DNA of 35,471 bases from Atribacterota bacterium (GTDB taxonomy: Bacteria; Atribacterota; Phoenicimicrobiia; Phoenicimicrobiales; Stramentimicrobiaceae), in the NCBI GenBank assembly GCA_028717805.1, contig JAQUNC010000024.1, forward strand, positions 1 through 35,471, read 5' to 3'. The position numbers and the translations under genes were made by a program. Positions 24,316 to 33,191 of this stretch are shown piece by piece (position 1 is the stretch's first letter; every line of letters begins with the position of its first letter). The notes under the pieces were generated by a model. That model was not told where the DNA came from and did not search any database. It saw only the letters and a list, made by a program, of their open reading frames with translations.

Positions 24316-25212
24316 ATGATTCAATGTATCAGTTTTATTGGAATTGGATTTTTTATTGGCGCTTTAGCTGGTTTATTTGGAGTAGGAGGGGGTTTTCTGC
24401 TTGTACCTCTTCTCAATGCAGTATTTAATCTTCCTTACAATGTTGCCATAGGAAGCAGTCTTTTCCAGATGGTGGGCACTTCAATAGCATGTAGTATAAG
24501 GTATAAGGGTTTTGGCCACATCGATTATAAGCTGGCTGGATTTGTTCTCATTGGTTCACTAATTGGAGTAGAATTGGGCAGTCAAATACTCATGTGGCTG
24601 AAAGAATTAGGGAATATGTTAATTCACGGCTCTCTAATTAGCAAAATGGATTTTTGGATAAGTATAGTTTATATGATTCTTCTTTCTATTGTAGGAATAT
24701 CAATGTTTCTTGAAAGCAGAAAAGCAAAAGGAAGAGCACCCCGGGGAGGAATAGTTGATACAATATTTTCACAGAAAATCAAAGAGGTAAGGATTCCACC
24801 CATGATTTCCCTCCCCATTTCAAGTATAGAGCATATCTCAATTTATTTTTTAATATCTTTAGGATTTGGAGTTGGAATACTTACCGGGCTTTTAGGAATA
24901 GGAGGAGCGTTTATTATGAATCCTGCTTTAATTTATTTATTAGGAGTACCTACCAGTATAGCCATAGGTACATGTCTTTTTCAAACCATATTTATAGCAG
25001 GATATGGAAGTTTAAGCCATTTTTTGAAGGGAAATGTAAATTTTGAATTGGTGACTTGTATTTTGATAGGTTCTTTAATTGGGTCTCAAGTAGGAACACA
25101 AATTCATAAACAACTAAGAGGAGCCCATATTAGATATTATTTTTCTCTAGTCATTTTTTTAGCAATAGCTATTGTTCTAGTTAAGTTTCTCTTAAACCTG
25201 GATTATATTTAA
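24316..25212 (+). CDS. TauE/SafE family permease
   Basis: The 298-residue membrane protein has the two-fold TauE/SafE (DUF81) architecture. GFFIGALAGLFGVGGGFLLVPLL is near the N-terminus, and its repeat GVGILTGLLGIGGAFIMNPAL comes near residue 200, separated by a polar stretch around residues 140-160. Members export sulfite, sulfoacetate or other organosulfur anions, or move other anions. The setting among sulfur-related genes supports a sulfur anion. The ATG at 24316 has no clear ribosome site. A terminator hairpin follows 78 bases after the gene. Confidence 0.8.
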   Translation: MIQCISFIGIGFFIGALAGLFGVGGGFLLVPLLNAVFNLPYNVAIGSSLFQMVGTSIACSIRYKGFGHIDYKLAGFVLIGSLIGVELGSQILMWLKELGNMLIHGSLISKMDFWISIVYMILLSIVGISMFLESRKAKGRAPRGGIVDTIFSQKIKEVRIPPMISLPISSIEHISIYFLISLGFGVGILTGLLGIGGAFIMNPALIYLLGVPTSIAIGTCLFQTIFIAGYGSLSHFLKGNVNFELVTCILIGSLIGSQVGTQIHKQLRGAHIRYYFSLVIFLAIAIVLVKFLLNLDYI

Positions 25213-25290
25213 ATCAGTTCGTATCATATATGAAATAAAATAATATAATCATCTACAGATTAGAATTCGATATTGAAGAAAGATACTAAT

Positions 25291-25313
25291 AAAAAGAGCA
25301 AGGTGCTCTTTTT
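25291..25313 (+). terminator. Rho-independent terminator after the TauE/SafE gene
   Basis: Ten-base perfect arms AAAAAGAGCA (25291-25300) and TGCTCTTTTT (25304-25313) close a 3-base loop. The A-run before and T-run after make it usable in either direction. It probably ends the sulfur island transcript. Confidence 0.8.
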
Positions 25314-25389
25314 AAGTAAAGTTCCTGGATATAAGTAGATATTTTCCGGAGGATGAGTATTTTGAGATGGGCATAAGCTCCGATCACAC

Positions 25390-25489
25390 CATGGATATAC
25401 CAGAACGATAGGACTTTAGTGGAACTATGACTGATAATATTATCCAGAAAAAGGTTCTGACTACTTGCTTATTAATGAGACCAGAATAA
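25390..25489 (+). pseudogene. Remnant of a second sat gene (C-terminal fragment)
   Basis: The frame starting near 25400 reads PER-stop-DFSGTMTDNIIQKKV followed by LTTCLLMRPE. This matches the intact Sat segment RERQNFSGTMIRSIIQDKV followed by QPTNLLMRPE. The stop is a TAG at the Gln codon. Two bases are missing just before (CCAGAACGATAG against CCAGAGAACGACAG), and the part before 25390 is no longer alignable by eye. It shows that a duplicate or older sat copy once stood here. Confidence 0.75.
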
Positions 25490-25596
25490 TTTTAATTAGT
25501 TATATTCTACTGAAAATGATTGATTTGATTTGCCCTTTACTATGGCAAATATTTAAAAAGTGAGAGCTTGTTTTAGTCTGTTACCTTTGGATAAAT

Positions 25597-25645
25597 AAAG
25601 TGATAATTCAGAAATTATCAATCTGCAATTATTAAATCACTTTTT
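25597..25645 (+). terminator. Possible terminator upstream of the purine operon
   Basis: AAAGTGAT (25597-25604) pairs with ATCACTTT (25636-25643), extended by inner AATT/AATT pairing with a bulge, and is followed by a short T-run. It would insulate the purine operon from upstream transcription. It is weaker than the hairpin at 25291. Confidence 0.45.
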
Positions 25646-25743
25646 ATGGTTTTTCCAGTAAAGTCAGTAAGATTATTGAATTTTATTAATATGTTATGAG
25701 CTATATTTATAGAAAAAAGTAATATTTTAAATTTTAATATTAT

Positions 25744-25772
25744 TTGACAATATTGGAGAAGAATGCTATATT
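25744..25772 (+). promoter_or_regulatory. Promoter of the purine operon
   Basis: TTGACA (25744-25749), a 17-base spacer and TATATT (25767-25772) with an extended TGC just before it form a strong sigma-70-type promoter. The transcript should start near 25779, about 23 bases before the first aptamer. Confidence 0.8.
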
Positions 25773-25801
25773 TTCATCAGATATTTTAAAATTATCATAA
25801 A

Positions 25802-25872
25802 ACTCGTATAAGCTTTCGAATAGGGCGAAAGCGTTTCTACCAGGTGACCGTAAATCACAATAGGCTACGAGT
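25802..25872 (+). promoter_or_regulatory. Guanine-class purine riboswitch aptamer, variant J3/1
   Basis: The three-way junction is clear. P1 pairs 25802-25808 with 25866-25872. P2 is seven perfect pairs (25812-25818 with 25826-25832) around loop AATAGGG. J2/3 is GTTTCTAC, and loop L3 is CCGTAAA (25848-25854). The GG/CC kissing contact between the loops is kept. The ligand-reading position equivalent to C74 is C25865, predicting guanine rather than adenine. Unusual points: the base before it is G25864 where A73 is expected, and P3 is irregular on its 3' side (TCACAATAG). It is the first half of a tandem arrangement with the PRPP aptamer. Confidence 0.85.
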
Positions 25873-26011
25873 GGAAGTGCATCTTAGGGATTCACCTGCT
25901 GGATTAAAATTTCATACTCATACTTGTCAAGCAGGGTTCGAACCAAGTGGTGCAAAGTGTATATGCTATGCTACACCGTAGGGCTAAAATCCCAGGCGGA
26001 GAGGTTCCACT
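25870..26011 (+). promoter_or_regulatory. PRPP riboswitch aptamer (ykkC subtype 2b)
   Basis: P1 is AGTGGAA (25870-25876) with TTCCACT (26005-26011). The inner conserved segments CTTAGGG (25883-25889), CTACACCGTAGGG (25971-25983) and CCCAGGCGG (25991-25999) match the PRPP-sensing ykkC subclass as I remember it from characterised examples. An arm CCTGCT/AGCAGG (25895-25900 and 25930-25935) is also present. PRPP binding is known to turn on purine genes in this class. Its P1 shares bases 25870-25872 with P1 of the guanine aptamer, and its 3' part overlaps the terminator stem. Confidence 0.85.
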
Positions 26012-26050
26012 CTTATTATGGAATGCTCTTAGTCTGGATTTTTTGTTTTT
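25992..26050 (+). terminator. Riboswitch-controlled terminator
   Basis: The 5' arm (about 25992-26009) is the 3' part of the PRPP aptamer. The 3' arm (26019-26037) pairs through TTCCA/TGGAA, GAGA/TCTT-type and CCAG/CTGG segments, followed by TTTTTTGTTTTT. Aptamer and terminator cannot form together, so PRPP binding should prevent termination. Confidence 0.8.
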
Positions 26051-26164
26051 ATAAGATATTTTAGTAGTATCATAATTTCAGAATAATTTCCGATACTACT
26101 ACAATACTATTTTCAAAATAAGGAATCATATATGCTAAATTAATTTTTCATTAAGGAGGTTCTG

Positions 26165-26650
26165 ATGGATATTAGTATTATTATGGGTAGTGTTTCCGAT
26201 CAACCCATTATGGACAAAGCTTCAGAAATTCTACTGGAATTGGGAATTAGTTATGAATTAAGGGCTATTTCTGCGCACCGTTCGCTTGATTTTCTTTTTC
26301 AATATATTAATCAATTCTCTAAAAGAGGATTTAAGGTGATTATTGCCGGTGCCGGCGGTGCTGCTCATCTACCTGGTGTGATTGCTGGTAAGACCGTACT
26401 GCCAGTTATTGGAGTGCCCATTAAAACACCAACATTGGAAGGATTAGATTCATTATTATCTATAGTGCAGATGCCCATAGGTGTACCTGTGGCAACAGTG
26501 GGCATCAATAATGCTGCTAATGCTGCCTTATTAGCGGCAAGAATTCTAGCTCTGCAGGATAATAGAATTGCTGAAACACTTGCATCTTTTATTAAGAAGA
26601 TGGAACAGAAGATAAAAGCTTTAGATATCAATCAGGGAATTGAACAATGA
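26165..26650 (+). CDS. purE: N5-carboxyaminoimidazole ribonucleotide mutase
   Basis: The 161-residue enzyme carries the class I PurE signatures: GSVSDQPIMDKA, SAHRSLDF, AGAGGAAHLPGVIAGKT, and GLDSLLSIVQMPIGVPVATV with the C-terminal NNAANAALLAARI. It converts N5-CAIR to CAIR in purine synthesis and normally needs PurK, which is not in this window. ATG 26165 follows AAGGAGG. It is the first gene after the tandem riboswitch leader and ends in TGA. Confidence 0.95.
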   Translation: MDISIIMGSVSDQPIMDKASEILLELGISYELRAISAHRSLDFLFQYINQFSKRGFKVIIAGAGGAAHLPGVIAGKTVLPVIGVPIKTPTLEGLDSLLSIVQMPIGVPVATVGINNAANAALLAARILALQDNRIAETLASFIKKMEQKIKALDINQGIEQ

Positions 26651-26675
26651 TTAAAATAGTAGAAGGAGTTTTAAA

Positions 26676-27716
26676 ATGGGGAGCGTAAAAGATTTAGTGG
26701 TCTTAAAAACTCCTACCAGGGAGTGTCCTGGGCTTGGCAGATTTATCTTTTCCGATCGTTACTCTGTTTTTGATTGGGGTGAAATGCCAGACCATATTGA
26801 TCAAAAAGGTGTGGCTTTATGCATTACTGCTGCCTATTTTTTTGAAAAAATTAAAAAAGAAGGAATTATGACCCACTATTTAGGTATGGTTGAAAATGAA
26901 CAGGTGAAATCTCTTGCTGAAATCAAGCAACCAATCAATACTCTGGAGACCAAATTATATAGGATATTAAAACCCCAACTTACTGATGAAAAAGCCTATG
27001 ATTATCAGGTCTATCAACAAGAAAAGGGTAATTTTTTAATTCCCTTGGAAATTATCTATCGTAATACACTTCCTGCTGGTTCCAGTATTTTTAAAAGGTT
27101 AAAAGAAGGGGAATTAAGGTTGGAAGATTTGGGACTGGATAGAATTCCCAAAGAAGGAATTGAATTAAGAAAACCCTATCTTGATATATCTACCAAGTTA
27201 GAAGCAACTGACCGTTATATTAGCTGGCAGGAAGCCCAGGAGATAACTAAGGTTCCACATCGGAAAATAGCGGAGATAAATTCAATAACTCTAAGAATTA
27301 ATAAGATGATTAGTAAAGAAGTACAAAAAATAAGCCTTAAAAATGAAGATGGTAAGTTTGAATTTGCTCTGGATAATGAACAGAATGTTGTTTTGGTTGA
27401 TGTAGTGGGTACTATGGATGAATGCCGTTTTACCTATCGTGGAATGCCAGTTAGCAAGGAGATTATCCGTCTTTATTACCGTCAGAGCGATTGGTATCAA
27501 GATGTTGTTAAAGCCAAAGAAAAAGATCCTGCTAATTGGAAAAAATACGTAAAACAAAAACCACAACCACTACCTTCCAAATTAAAATTGTTTCTATCCA
27601 TTTTGTACTGTGCTTTTGCCAATGAAATAACCGGTAAAAAATGGTTTAAAGATATCCCTCGTTTGCCTGATGCCTTACAGGAAATCTATGATTTTATCAA
27701 AAATTCAATAAATTAA
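26676..27716 (+). CDS. purC: SAICAR synthetase, long form
   Basis: The 346-residue protein makes SAICAR from CAIR, aspartate and ATP. ATP-grasp-like features are visible: FSDRYSVFDWG near residue 28, IIYRNTLPAGSS near 128, and VLVDVVGTMDECRF near 244. The last block normally reads VDE-GTPDS-R, so two usually conserved residues differ. It is about 50 to 100 residues longer than ordinary PurC, mainly in the middle and C-terminal parts, a feature of a subset of bacterial and archaeal forms. Its place between purE and purS supports the assignment. Confidence 0.85.
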   Translation: MGSVKDLVVLKTPTRECPGLGRFIFSDRYSVFDWGEMPDHIDQKGVALCITAAYFFEKIKKEGIMTHYLGMVENEQVKSLAEIKQPINTLETKLYRILKPQLTDEKAYDYQVYQQEKGNFLIPLEIIYRNTLPAGSSIFKRLKEGELRLEDLGLDRIPKEGIELRKPYLDISTKLEATDRYISWQEAQEITKVPHRKIAEINSITLRINKMISKEVQKISLKNEDGKFEFALDNEQNVVLVDVVGTMDECRFTYRGMPVSKEIIRLYYRQSDWYQDVVKAKEKDPANWKKYVKQKPQPLPSKLKLFLSILYCAFANEITGKKWFKDIPRLPDALQEIYDFIKNSIN

Positions 27717-27746
27717 TAATGGTTGTAAATTAAGGATTATATTTAT

Positions 27747-27998
27747 ATGTGTTGGTATGTAAGAATTCATATCAAATTAAAAAAGGATGTTCTTGATGCC
27801 CAGGGTAAGGCAACTTATAAAGCTCTCCTGGCTTTAGGATTTCACAACGTTCAGGATGTCAGGATCGGTAAATTGATTGAATTACAAATAGAAAACAATT
27901 CCAGGACTGAAGTAGAAATACAGGTTAAGGATATGTGCCAGAGGCTATTGGCTAATCCCGTTATTGAAGATTATGTTTATACCATAGAGGAATATTAA
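27747..27998 (+). CDS. purS: FGAM synthase subunit PurS
   Basis: The 83-residue small subunit (YVRIHIKLKKDVLDAQGKA, later VRIGKLIEL) has the PurS pattern. It bridges PurL and PurQ in the multi-subunit FGAM synthase. The stop TAA directly abuts the ATG of purQ, indicating coupled translation. Confidence 0.92.
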   Translation: MCWYVRIHIKLKKDVLDAQGKATYKALLALGFHNVQDVRIGKLIELQIENNSRTEVEIQVKDMCQRLLANPVIEDYVYTIEEY

Positions 27999-28745
27999 AT
28001 GAAATTTGGTGTAGTTCAGTTTCCCGGTTCAAATTGTGATTATGATTGTTATTATTCCTTAAAATATATTTTAAAGGTTCCCACTGGATTGCTTTGGCAT
28101 AAAGAGACAAATATTACTGGTTATGATTGTATTGTCCTGCCAGGGGGATTTTCGTATGGTGATTATTTAAGAGTTGGGGCAATAGCCCGTTATGCTCCTG
28201 TTATGAGATCCATTCTGGATTTTGCCAGAGAAGGTGGTCTGGTGATAGGTATTTGTAATGGCTTTCAAATTTTGACTGAAGCGAGACTATTGCCAGGTTC
28301 TTTAATAAGGAATAATTGTCTTCATTTTACCTGTAAATGGCAGTATATTCGTGTGGAAAACATCAATACACCTGTTACCAACTTGTGCCAAAAAGAACAA
28401 GTATTAAAGATACCTATTGCTCATGGTGAAGGCTGCTATTATGCTGATCAAAATACGATAGATGAAATAGAGGCGAATAATCAGGTTTTGTTTCGTTACT
28501 GTAGCAATCAAGGGAAAATTACTCAAGAAGCGAATCCCAATGGTTCCCTATATAATATTGCTGGAATTTGTAATAAGGGAAGAAATATTTTCGGTCTGAT
28601 GCCACATCCGGAAAGATGTATGGAAGATTGCTTGGGTTCAATAGATGGTCGTCTTATATTTAAGTCTGTGATAAATTATTTAAGAATGGATATCTTTCCT
28701 CTAAATAACTGTGGTAACAGGAGTACTCATCTATGCCAAAGTTGA
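27999..28745 (+). CDS. purQ: FGAM synthase glutaminase subunit PurQ
   Basis: The 248-residue class I glutamine amidotransferase starts [16 protein letters not shown]. The catalytic Cys is in GICNGFQIL, and the His/Glu partners are in [11 protein letters not shown]. It supplies ammonia to PurL. The last 13 bases overlap the start of the first purL. It ends with TGA. Confidence 0.93.
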   Translation: MKFGVVQFPGSNCDYDCYYSLKYILKVPTGLLWHKETNITGYDCIVLPGGFSYGDYLRVGAIARYAPVMRSILDFAREGGLVIGICNGFQILTEARLLPGSLIRNNCLHFTCKWQYIRVENINTPVTNLCQKEQVLKIPIAHGEGCYYADQNTIDEIEANNQVLFRYCSNQGKITQEANPNGSLYNIAGICNKGRNIFGLMPHPERCMEDCLGSIDGRLIFKSVINYLRMDIFPLNNCGNRSTHLCQS

Positions 28746-30919
28746 AACAGAATAAAATATGGCAGAAGTGGAGTCTAACCATTGATGAATATCAATTAAT
28801 ATGTCAGGCTCTAGGGCGTGAGCCCAATGAACTGGAAATGGGTATTTTTGCGGTCATGTGGAGTGAGCACTGCAGTTATAAAAGTACCAAAGCTTTGTTG
28901 AAAAAATTACCAAGCAAAGCTCCTTGGGTGATTCAGGGACCGGGAGAGAATGCAGGCATAATTGATATTGGTGAAGAAATTTTAGTAGTCATGAAGATGG
29001 AAAGCCATAATCACCCTTCAGCGGTTGAACCGTTTCAGGGTGCTGCCACCGGAGTAGGTGGTATTCTGCGGGATATTTTTACCATGGGTGCCAGACCTAT
29101 TGCTCTTCTGGATTCCCTTCGTTTTGGTGATTTTCAAAAAGATTTAACACAATATTTATATAATGGTGTAATAGGAGGTATTTCCTTTTATGGAAATTGT
29201 ATTGGAGTACCTACTGTCGGTGGAGAAACTGTCTTTTCAGAAAGTTATCAAGGGAATATCTTAGTAAATGTAATGTGTGTAGGTTTAGTAAAGAAGAAAG
29301 CAGTAATTCTTGCAGTGGCAAGCGGAATAGGTAATTCTATTATCTTAATTGGAGCAAAGACTGGACGTGATGGGATAGGTGGAGCTGCTTTTGCCTCAGT
29401 ACAACTTACCGAACAATCAGATAAGGATCGACCAGCTGTTCAAATAGGAGACCCTTTTGCTGGTAAATTATTACTTGAAGCATGTCTGGAATTAGCACAA
29501 TTCCAAGAAGTTATTGGTTTGCAGGATTGCGGTGCAGCCGGTTTAGCTAGTTCTCTAAGTGAAATGGCTGCCAGAGGAGAAAGTGGAGTTGAGGTTGAGT
29601 TGTCAAATGTTCCGCAAAGAGAAGCTAATATGAGTCCTTCTGAAATCATATTATCTGAATCACAGGAAAGAATGATAGTAGTAGTAAAAAAGGGAAAAGA
29701 AGAAAGGGTTTTATCAACCTTAAAACGATGGGATTTAGATTCAGCTATTATTGGACAAGTCACTGATGATCAGAAATTTACCATTAAAGATAATAAACAA
29801 GTTGTAGCATGTATTCCCATTCACTCACTGGTAGAAGGAGCCCCTACTTTCAGAAGAAAAATAAAAAAACCACAATGGCTGGAAAGAATAAATTACATTA
29901 ATTGGAAAAAAATTAAAGAATTTGATCATTATAATGAAATCTTGCTTGATATGCTAATTTCTCCTAATTTATCAAGCAAGGAAGAAATTTATCAACAGTA
30001 TGACTATCAGGTTCAAACTAATACTATTATCCCACCTGGAGATGATGCTGCAGTTTTAAGGATTAAAGGAAGCAAGAAAGCCCTTGCTTTAACTACTGAA
30101 GGTAATGGCAGATATTGTTTCCTTGATCCATTGCAAGGAGCAAGAATTGCAGTAGCTGAAGCAGCCAGAAATTTATCCTGTAAAGGTGCGTTACCAAGGG
30201 CTATTACTGATTGTCTTAATTTTGGAGCACCGGAGAATAGCGATAGTTACTGGCAACTAGTACAGGCGATAAGAGGTTTGTCGGAAGCCTGTCGATTTTT
30301 TGAAATCCCGATAATCAGTGGTAATGTTAGTCTGTATAATGAAAATGAAGGCAAGCCAATATATCCCACACCTGTTATTGGCATGGTTGGGATAATTGAT
30401 GATTACCGGTGTATTTGTACTTTAGATTTTAAAAAGGAAAATGATTTGATTTTTCTGCTTGGTGAAAATTTAGAGGAATTAGGAGGGAGTGAGTATCTGA
30501 AAATTGCGCATAAACTAATATGCGGTAAGCCTCCTGTTCTTGATTTTAGAAAGGAGAAAAAAATACAATCATTCTGTCGAAAAGTGATTGAAAAAGGAAT
30601 TATTTCTTCAGCACACGATTGTTCCTTGGGAGGGATAGCCATTGCTTTAGCTGAATCATGCCTGAAAAGCAGTCTGGGAGCAGAGGTAGAACTAAAATCT
30701 GATATTCGTTCTGATTGCTGTTTATTTGGGGAAACACAATCCCGCATAATAGTCAGTATTGATCCCTCTAATATTGATAACTTTATTAAGATAGCCCGAA
30801 GTGATAAGATACCATTTCAAAGAATTGGAATGGTCAAGGGAAATCATTTAAAAATTAATCAATGGGTTAATTTACCATTAGAGGAACTGGAAAAATCATG
30901 GCGGTGTAAAGGCAATTAA
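28733..30919 (+). CDS. purL: FGAM synthase subunit PurL, copy 1 (divergent)
   Basis: The 728-residue synthetase subunit of the PurSQL type makes FGAM from FGAR, ATP and ammonia. [12 protein letters not shown] holds the family's active-site His, and [20 protein letters not shown] is the metal/ATP block. The second-half blocks are [24 protein letters not shown] and [11 protein letters not shown]. Two usually acidic positions are altered relative to the neighbour: Glu456 for Asp in T-[DE]-GNGRY, and Leu632 for Asp in HDCS-x-GG. Both halves are complete. It overlaps purQ by 13 bases. It could be a less active or specialised copy, or a partner of copy 2. Confidence 0.9.
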   Translation: MPKLKQNKIWQKWSLTIDEYQLICQALGREPNELEMGIFAVMWSEHCSYKSTKALLKKLPSKAPWVIQGPGENAGIIDIGEEILVVMKMESHNHPSAVEPFQGAATGVGGILRDIFTMGARPIALLDSLRFGDFQKDLTQYLYNGVIGGISFYGNCIGVPTVGGETVFSESYQGNILVNVMCVGLVKKKAVILAVASGIGNSIILIGAKTGRDGIGGAAFASVQLTEQSDKDRPAVQIGDPFAGKLLLEACLELAQFQEVIGLQDCGAAGLASSLSEMAARGESGVEVELSNVPQREANMSPSEIILSESQERMIVVVKKGKEERVLSTLKRWDLDSAIIGQVTDDQKFTIKDNKQVVACIPIHSLVEGAPTFRRKIKKPQWLERINYINWKKIKEFDHYNEILLDMLISPNLSSKEEIYQQYDYQVQTNTIIPPGDDAAVLRIKGSKKALALTTEGNGRYCFLDPLQGARIAVAEAARNLSCKGALPRAITDCLNFGAPENSDSYWQLVQAIRGLSEACRFFEIPIISGNVSLYNENEGKPIYPTPVIGMVGIIDDYRCICTLDFKKENDLIFLLGENLEELGGSEYLKIAHKLICGKPPVLDFRKEKKIQSFCRKVIEKGIISSAHDCSLGGIAIALAESCLKSSLGAEVELKSDIRSDCCLFGETQSRIIVSIDPSNIDNFIKIARSDKIPFQRIGMVKGNHLKINQWVNLPLEELEKSWRCKGN

Positions 30920-30968
30920 ATTGAAGTGATGTTAGGATATAGTATGTAAATCAGGAAAGGAGCCTATA

Positions 30969-33191
30969 ATGAATAAGAGCAGTATTGACCGTCAGGAAAT
31001 GAATTTAAAGAGAATTCTGGAAGAGAATAATCTTACCGAAAGAGAATATCAGGAAATTGTTAAGACTTTAAAGAGAGAACCAAATGATATAGAATTAGGA
31101 CTTTATTCTGCAATGTGGTCTGAACATTGTAGTTATAAAAGCTCCAAACCGGTATTAAGGCATTTCCCTACTCGGGCGGAATGGGTTTTATTTGGACCTG
31201 GAGAAAATGCTGGAGCTATTGATATAGGAGAGGGGATAGCTATGGTAATGAAAATTGAAAGCCATAATCATCCTTCAGCAGTTGAGCCTTTTCATGGAGC
31301 CGCTACCGGTGTAGGAGGAGTGGTTAGGGACATTCTAGCTATGGGAGCCAGGCCTGTTGCCATATTAGGTTCTCTCCGATTTGGTAATTGGGAAGATTCC
31401 CATACAAGATATTTAGTTAAAGAAGTAGCAAAAGGCCTGTCATTTTATGGTAATAACATTACAGTGCCGGTCATTGGCGGGGAGACCTATTTTTCGAATA
31501 GTTATCAGGAAAATCCTCTGGTAAATGCAATGTGTGTGGGTTTAGTAAAAAAAGAAGATATTGTGGTTGCGATAGCCAGGGAGATTGGTAGTATCGTAAT
31601 TTTGGCAGGAGAAAAGACCGGAAGGGATGGGGTAGGTAGTGCCAGTTTTGCTTCACAAGAGCTATCAGAAGTAGACCAGGAGATAAAACACCCACCTATT
31701 CCACAGGGCAATCCCTATTTAGAAAAAAAGATAATTGAAGCCTGTCTGGAAATGGTAAATGAAGACTTGCTATTAGGAATGCAAGACTTGGGAGCTGCTG
31801 GTTTGGTGAGCTCCAGCTGTGAAATGGCCAGTAAAGGAAATTGTGGGATTGAATTAGATCTTTCTTTAGTACCAAAAAAGGAAGATGATATCACTCCCAG
31901 GGAAATATTGCTCTCTGAAACCCAGGAGAGAATGTTATTAATTGCCAAAAGGGATAATCAGGAAGAGATTGGCAAAATATTTGATAAATGGGGTATAGAG
32001 TATACTGTTATTGGAAAAGTAATCCCAGATGGTTTATTGCGTTTAAAAGAGGGAGAAAAGATAGTTGCAGAAGTACCGGCAAAATCTTTAGCGGAGGGAG
32101 TTCCTGTTCGTAATTACCAGGGTAAATTTCCTGTAGAAATAAAAGAGAGACAGAGGTTAGATTTAGAAAAAATTCTACAACCTAAGAATTACAACCAGGC
32201 TTTGTTAAGCCTGTTATCCTCTATAAACATTTGTAGTAAAATCGGAATTTATAATGATTTTAATCAAATAAGCTCTGCTGGTACTGAGGTTATCTTATTT
32301 CCTGGAGATGATGCTGGAGTTATCAAAATTGAAGGAAGCAAAAAAGCAATTGCTTTTACTGCTGATGGTAATGGAAGGTATTGTTATTTAGATCCATTTG
32401 TAGGTGGAGAGATTGCAGTTGCTGAGGCAGCACGCAATCTATCCTGCAAAGGTGCCCGTCCCTTAGCCATAACTGATAATCTTAATTTTGGGAATCCGGA
32501 AAAAGAAGAGATATTCTGGCAGTTAGAAAAATCAGTTAAAGGGATAAGCAAGGCTGCTCAGGAAATGGGAATACCCGTTATCAGTGGCAATGTAAGTTTA
32601 AATAATGAAAGTAATGGCGAGGCTATTTACCCTACTCCTATCATTGGAATGGCTGGAATTATTGATAATTTTGATCAGGTTTGTACCATGTCGTTTAAGA
32701 ATGATGGTGATTTAATTGTCCTGATAGGTGAAAACAAAGAAGAACTGGGAGGAAGCGAATATTTAAAGGTCTTTTATAATATAGAACAAGGTCTGCCTCC
32801 CCAAATTAATTTAAAACTGGAGAAATCAGTTCAAAATACCTGCCGGGAAAGTATTGCTCTGGGAATATTGTCTTCTGCTCATGATTGTTCTGATGGAGGG
32901 CTAATAACGGCATTAGCAGAATGCTGTGTTGCCGGGAAAAAAGGAATAAAAGTTGAGAAAAAGGCTAAAACCAGAAATGATGCGCTACTTTTTGGTGAAT
33001 CTCAATCTTGTATTATTGTTTCCCTTCCACAGAAAAATTTAGCTTTACTAGAGGATATTGCTCTTAAATATCAGGCACCTTTAGAGATATTAGGACAGGT
33101 GGAAGGAGATAGTTTAAGGTTTGGTAATTTAGTTAATTTAAAGATAGAGCAAATTATAAAAGCCTGGGAGAGGAATTTTAATAATGCATGA
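30969..33191 (+). CDS. purL: FGAM synthase subunit PurL, copy 2
   Basis: The 740-residue full-length PurL shares most conserved blocks with copy 1 but keeps consensus residues at Asp466 (TADGNGRY) and Asp642 (HDCSDGG). [32 protein letters not shown] and FPGDDAGVIKI are intact. The ribosome site GGAAAGGAG lies seven bases before ATG 30969, and the last eight bases overlap purF. It is probably the principal synthase. The N-terminal extension of about 15 residues relative to copy 1 is polar. Confidence 0.92.
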   Translation: MNKSSIDRQEMNLKRILEENNLTEREYQEIVKTLKREPNDIELGLYSAMWSEHCSYKSSKPVLRHFPTRAEWVLFGPGENAGAIDIGEGIAMVMKIESHNHPSAVEPFHGAATGVGGVVRDILAMGARPVAILGSLRFGNWEDSHTRYLVKEVAKGLSFYGNNITVPVIGGETYFSNSYQENPLVNAMCVGLVKKEDIVVAIAREIGSIVILAGEKTGRDGVGSASFASQELSEVDQEIKHPPIPQGNPYLEKKIIEACLEMVNEDLLLGMQDLGAAGLVSSSCEMASKGNCGIELDLSLVPKKEDDITPREILLSETQERMLLIAKRDNQEEIGKIFDKWGIEYTVIGKVIPDGLLRLKEGEKIVAEVPAKSLAEGVPVRNYQGKFPVEIKERQRLDLEKILQPKNYNQALLSLLSSINICSKIGIYNDFNQISSAGTEVILFPGDDAGVIKIEGSKKAIAFTADGNGRYCYLDPFVGGEIAVAEAARNLSCKGARPLAITDNLNFGNPEKEEIFWQLEKSVKGISKAAQEMGIPVISGNVSLNNESNGEAIYPTPIIGMAGIIDNFDQVCTMSFKNDGDLIVLIGENKEELGGSEYLKVFYNIEQGLPPQINLKLEKSVQNTCRESIALGILSSAHDCSDGGLITALAECCVAGKKGIKVEKKAKTRNDALLFGESQSCIIVSLPQKNLALLEDIALKYQAPLEILGQVEGDSLRFGNLVNLKIEQIIKAWERNFNNA

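Noticed and set aside
25935-25945. GGTTCGAACC resembling a tRNA T-loop
   Set aside because: No acceptor or anticodon stems surround it. It is part of the PRPP aptamer.
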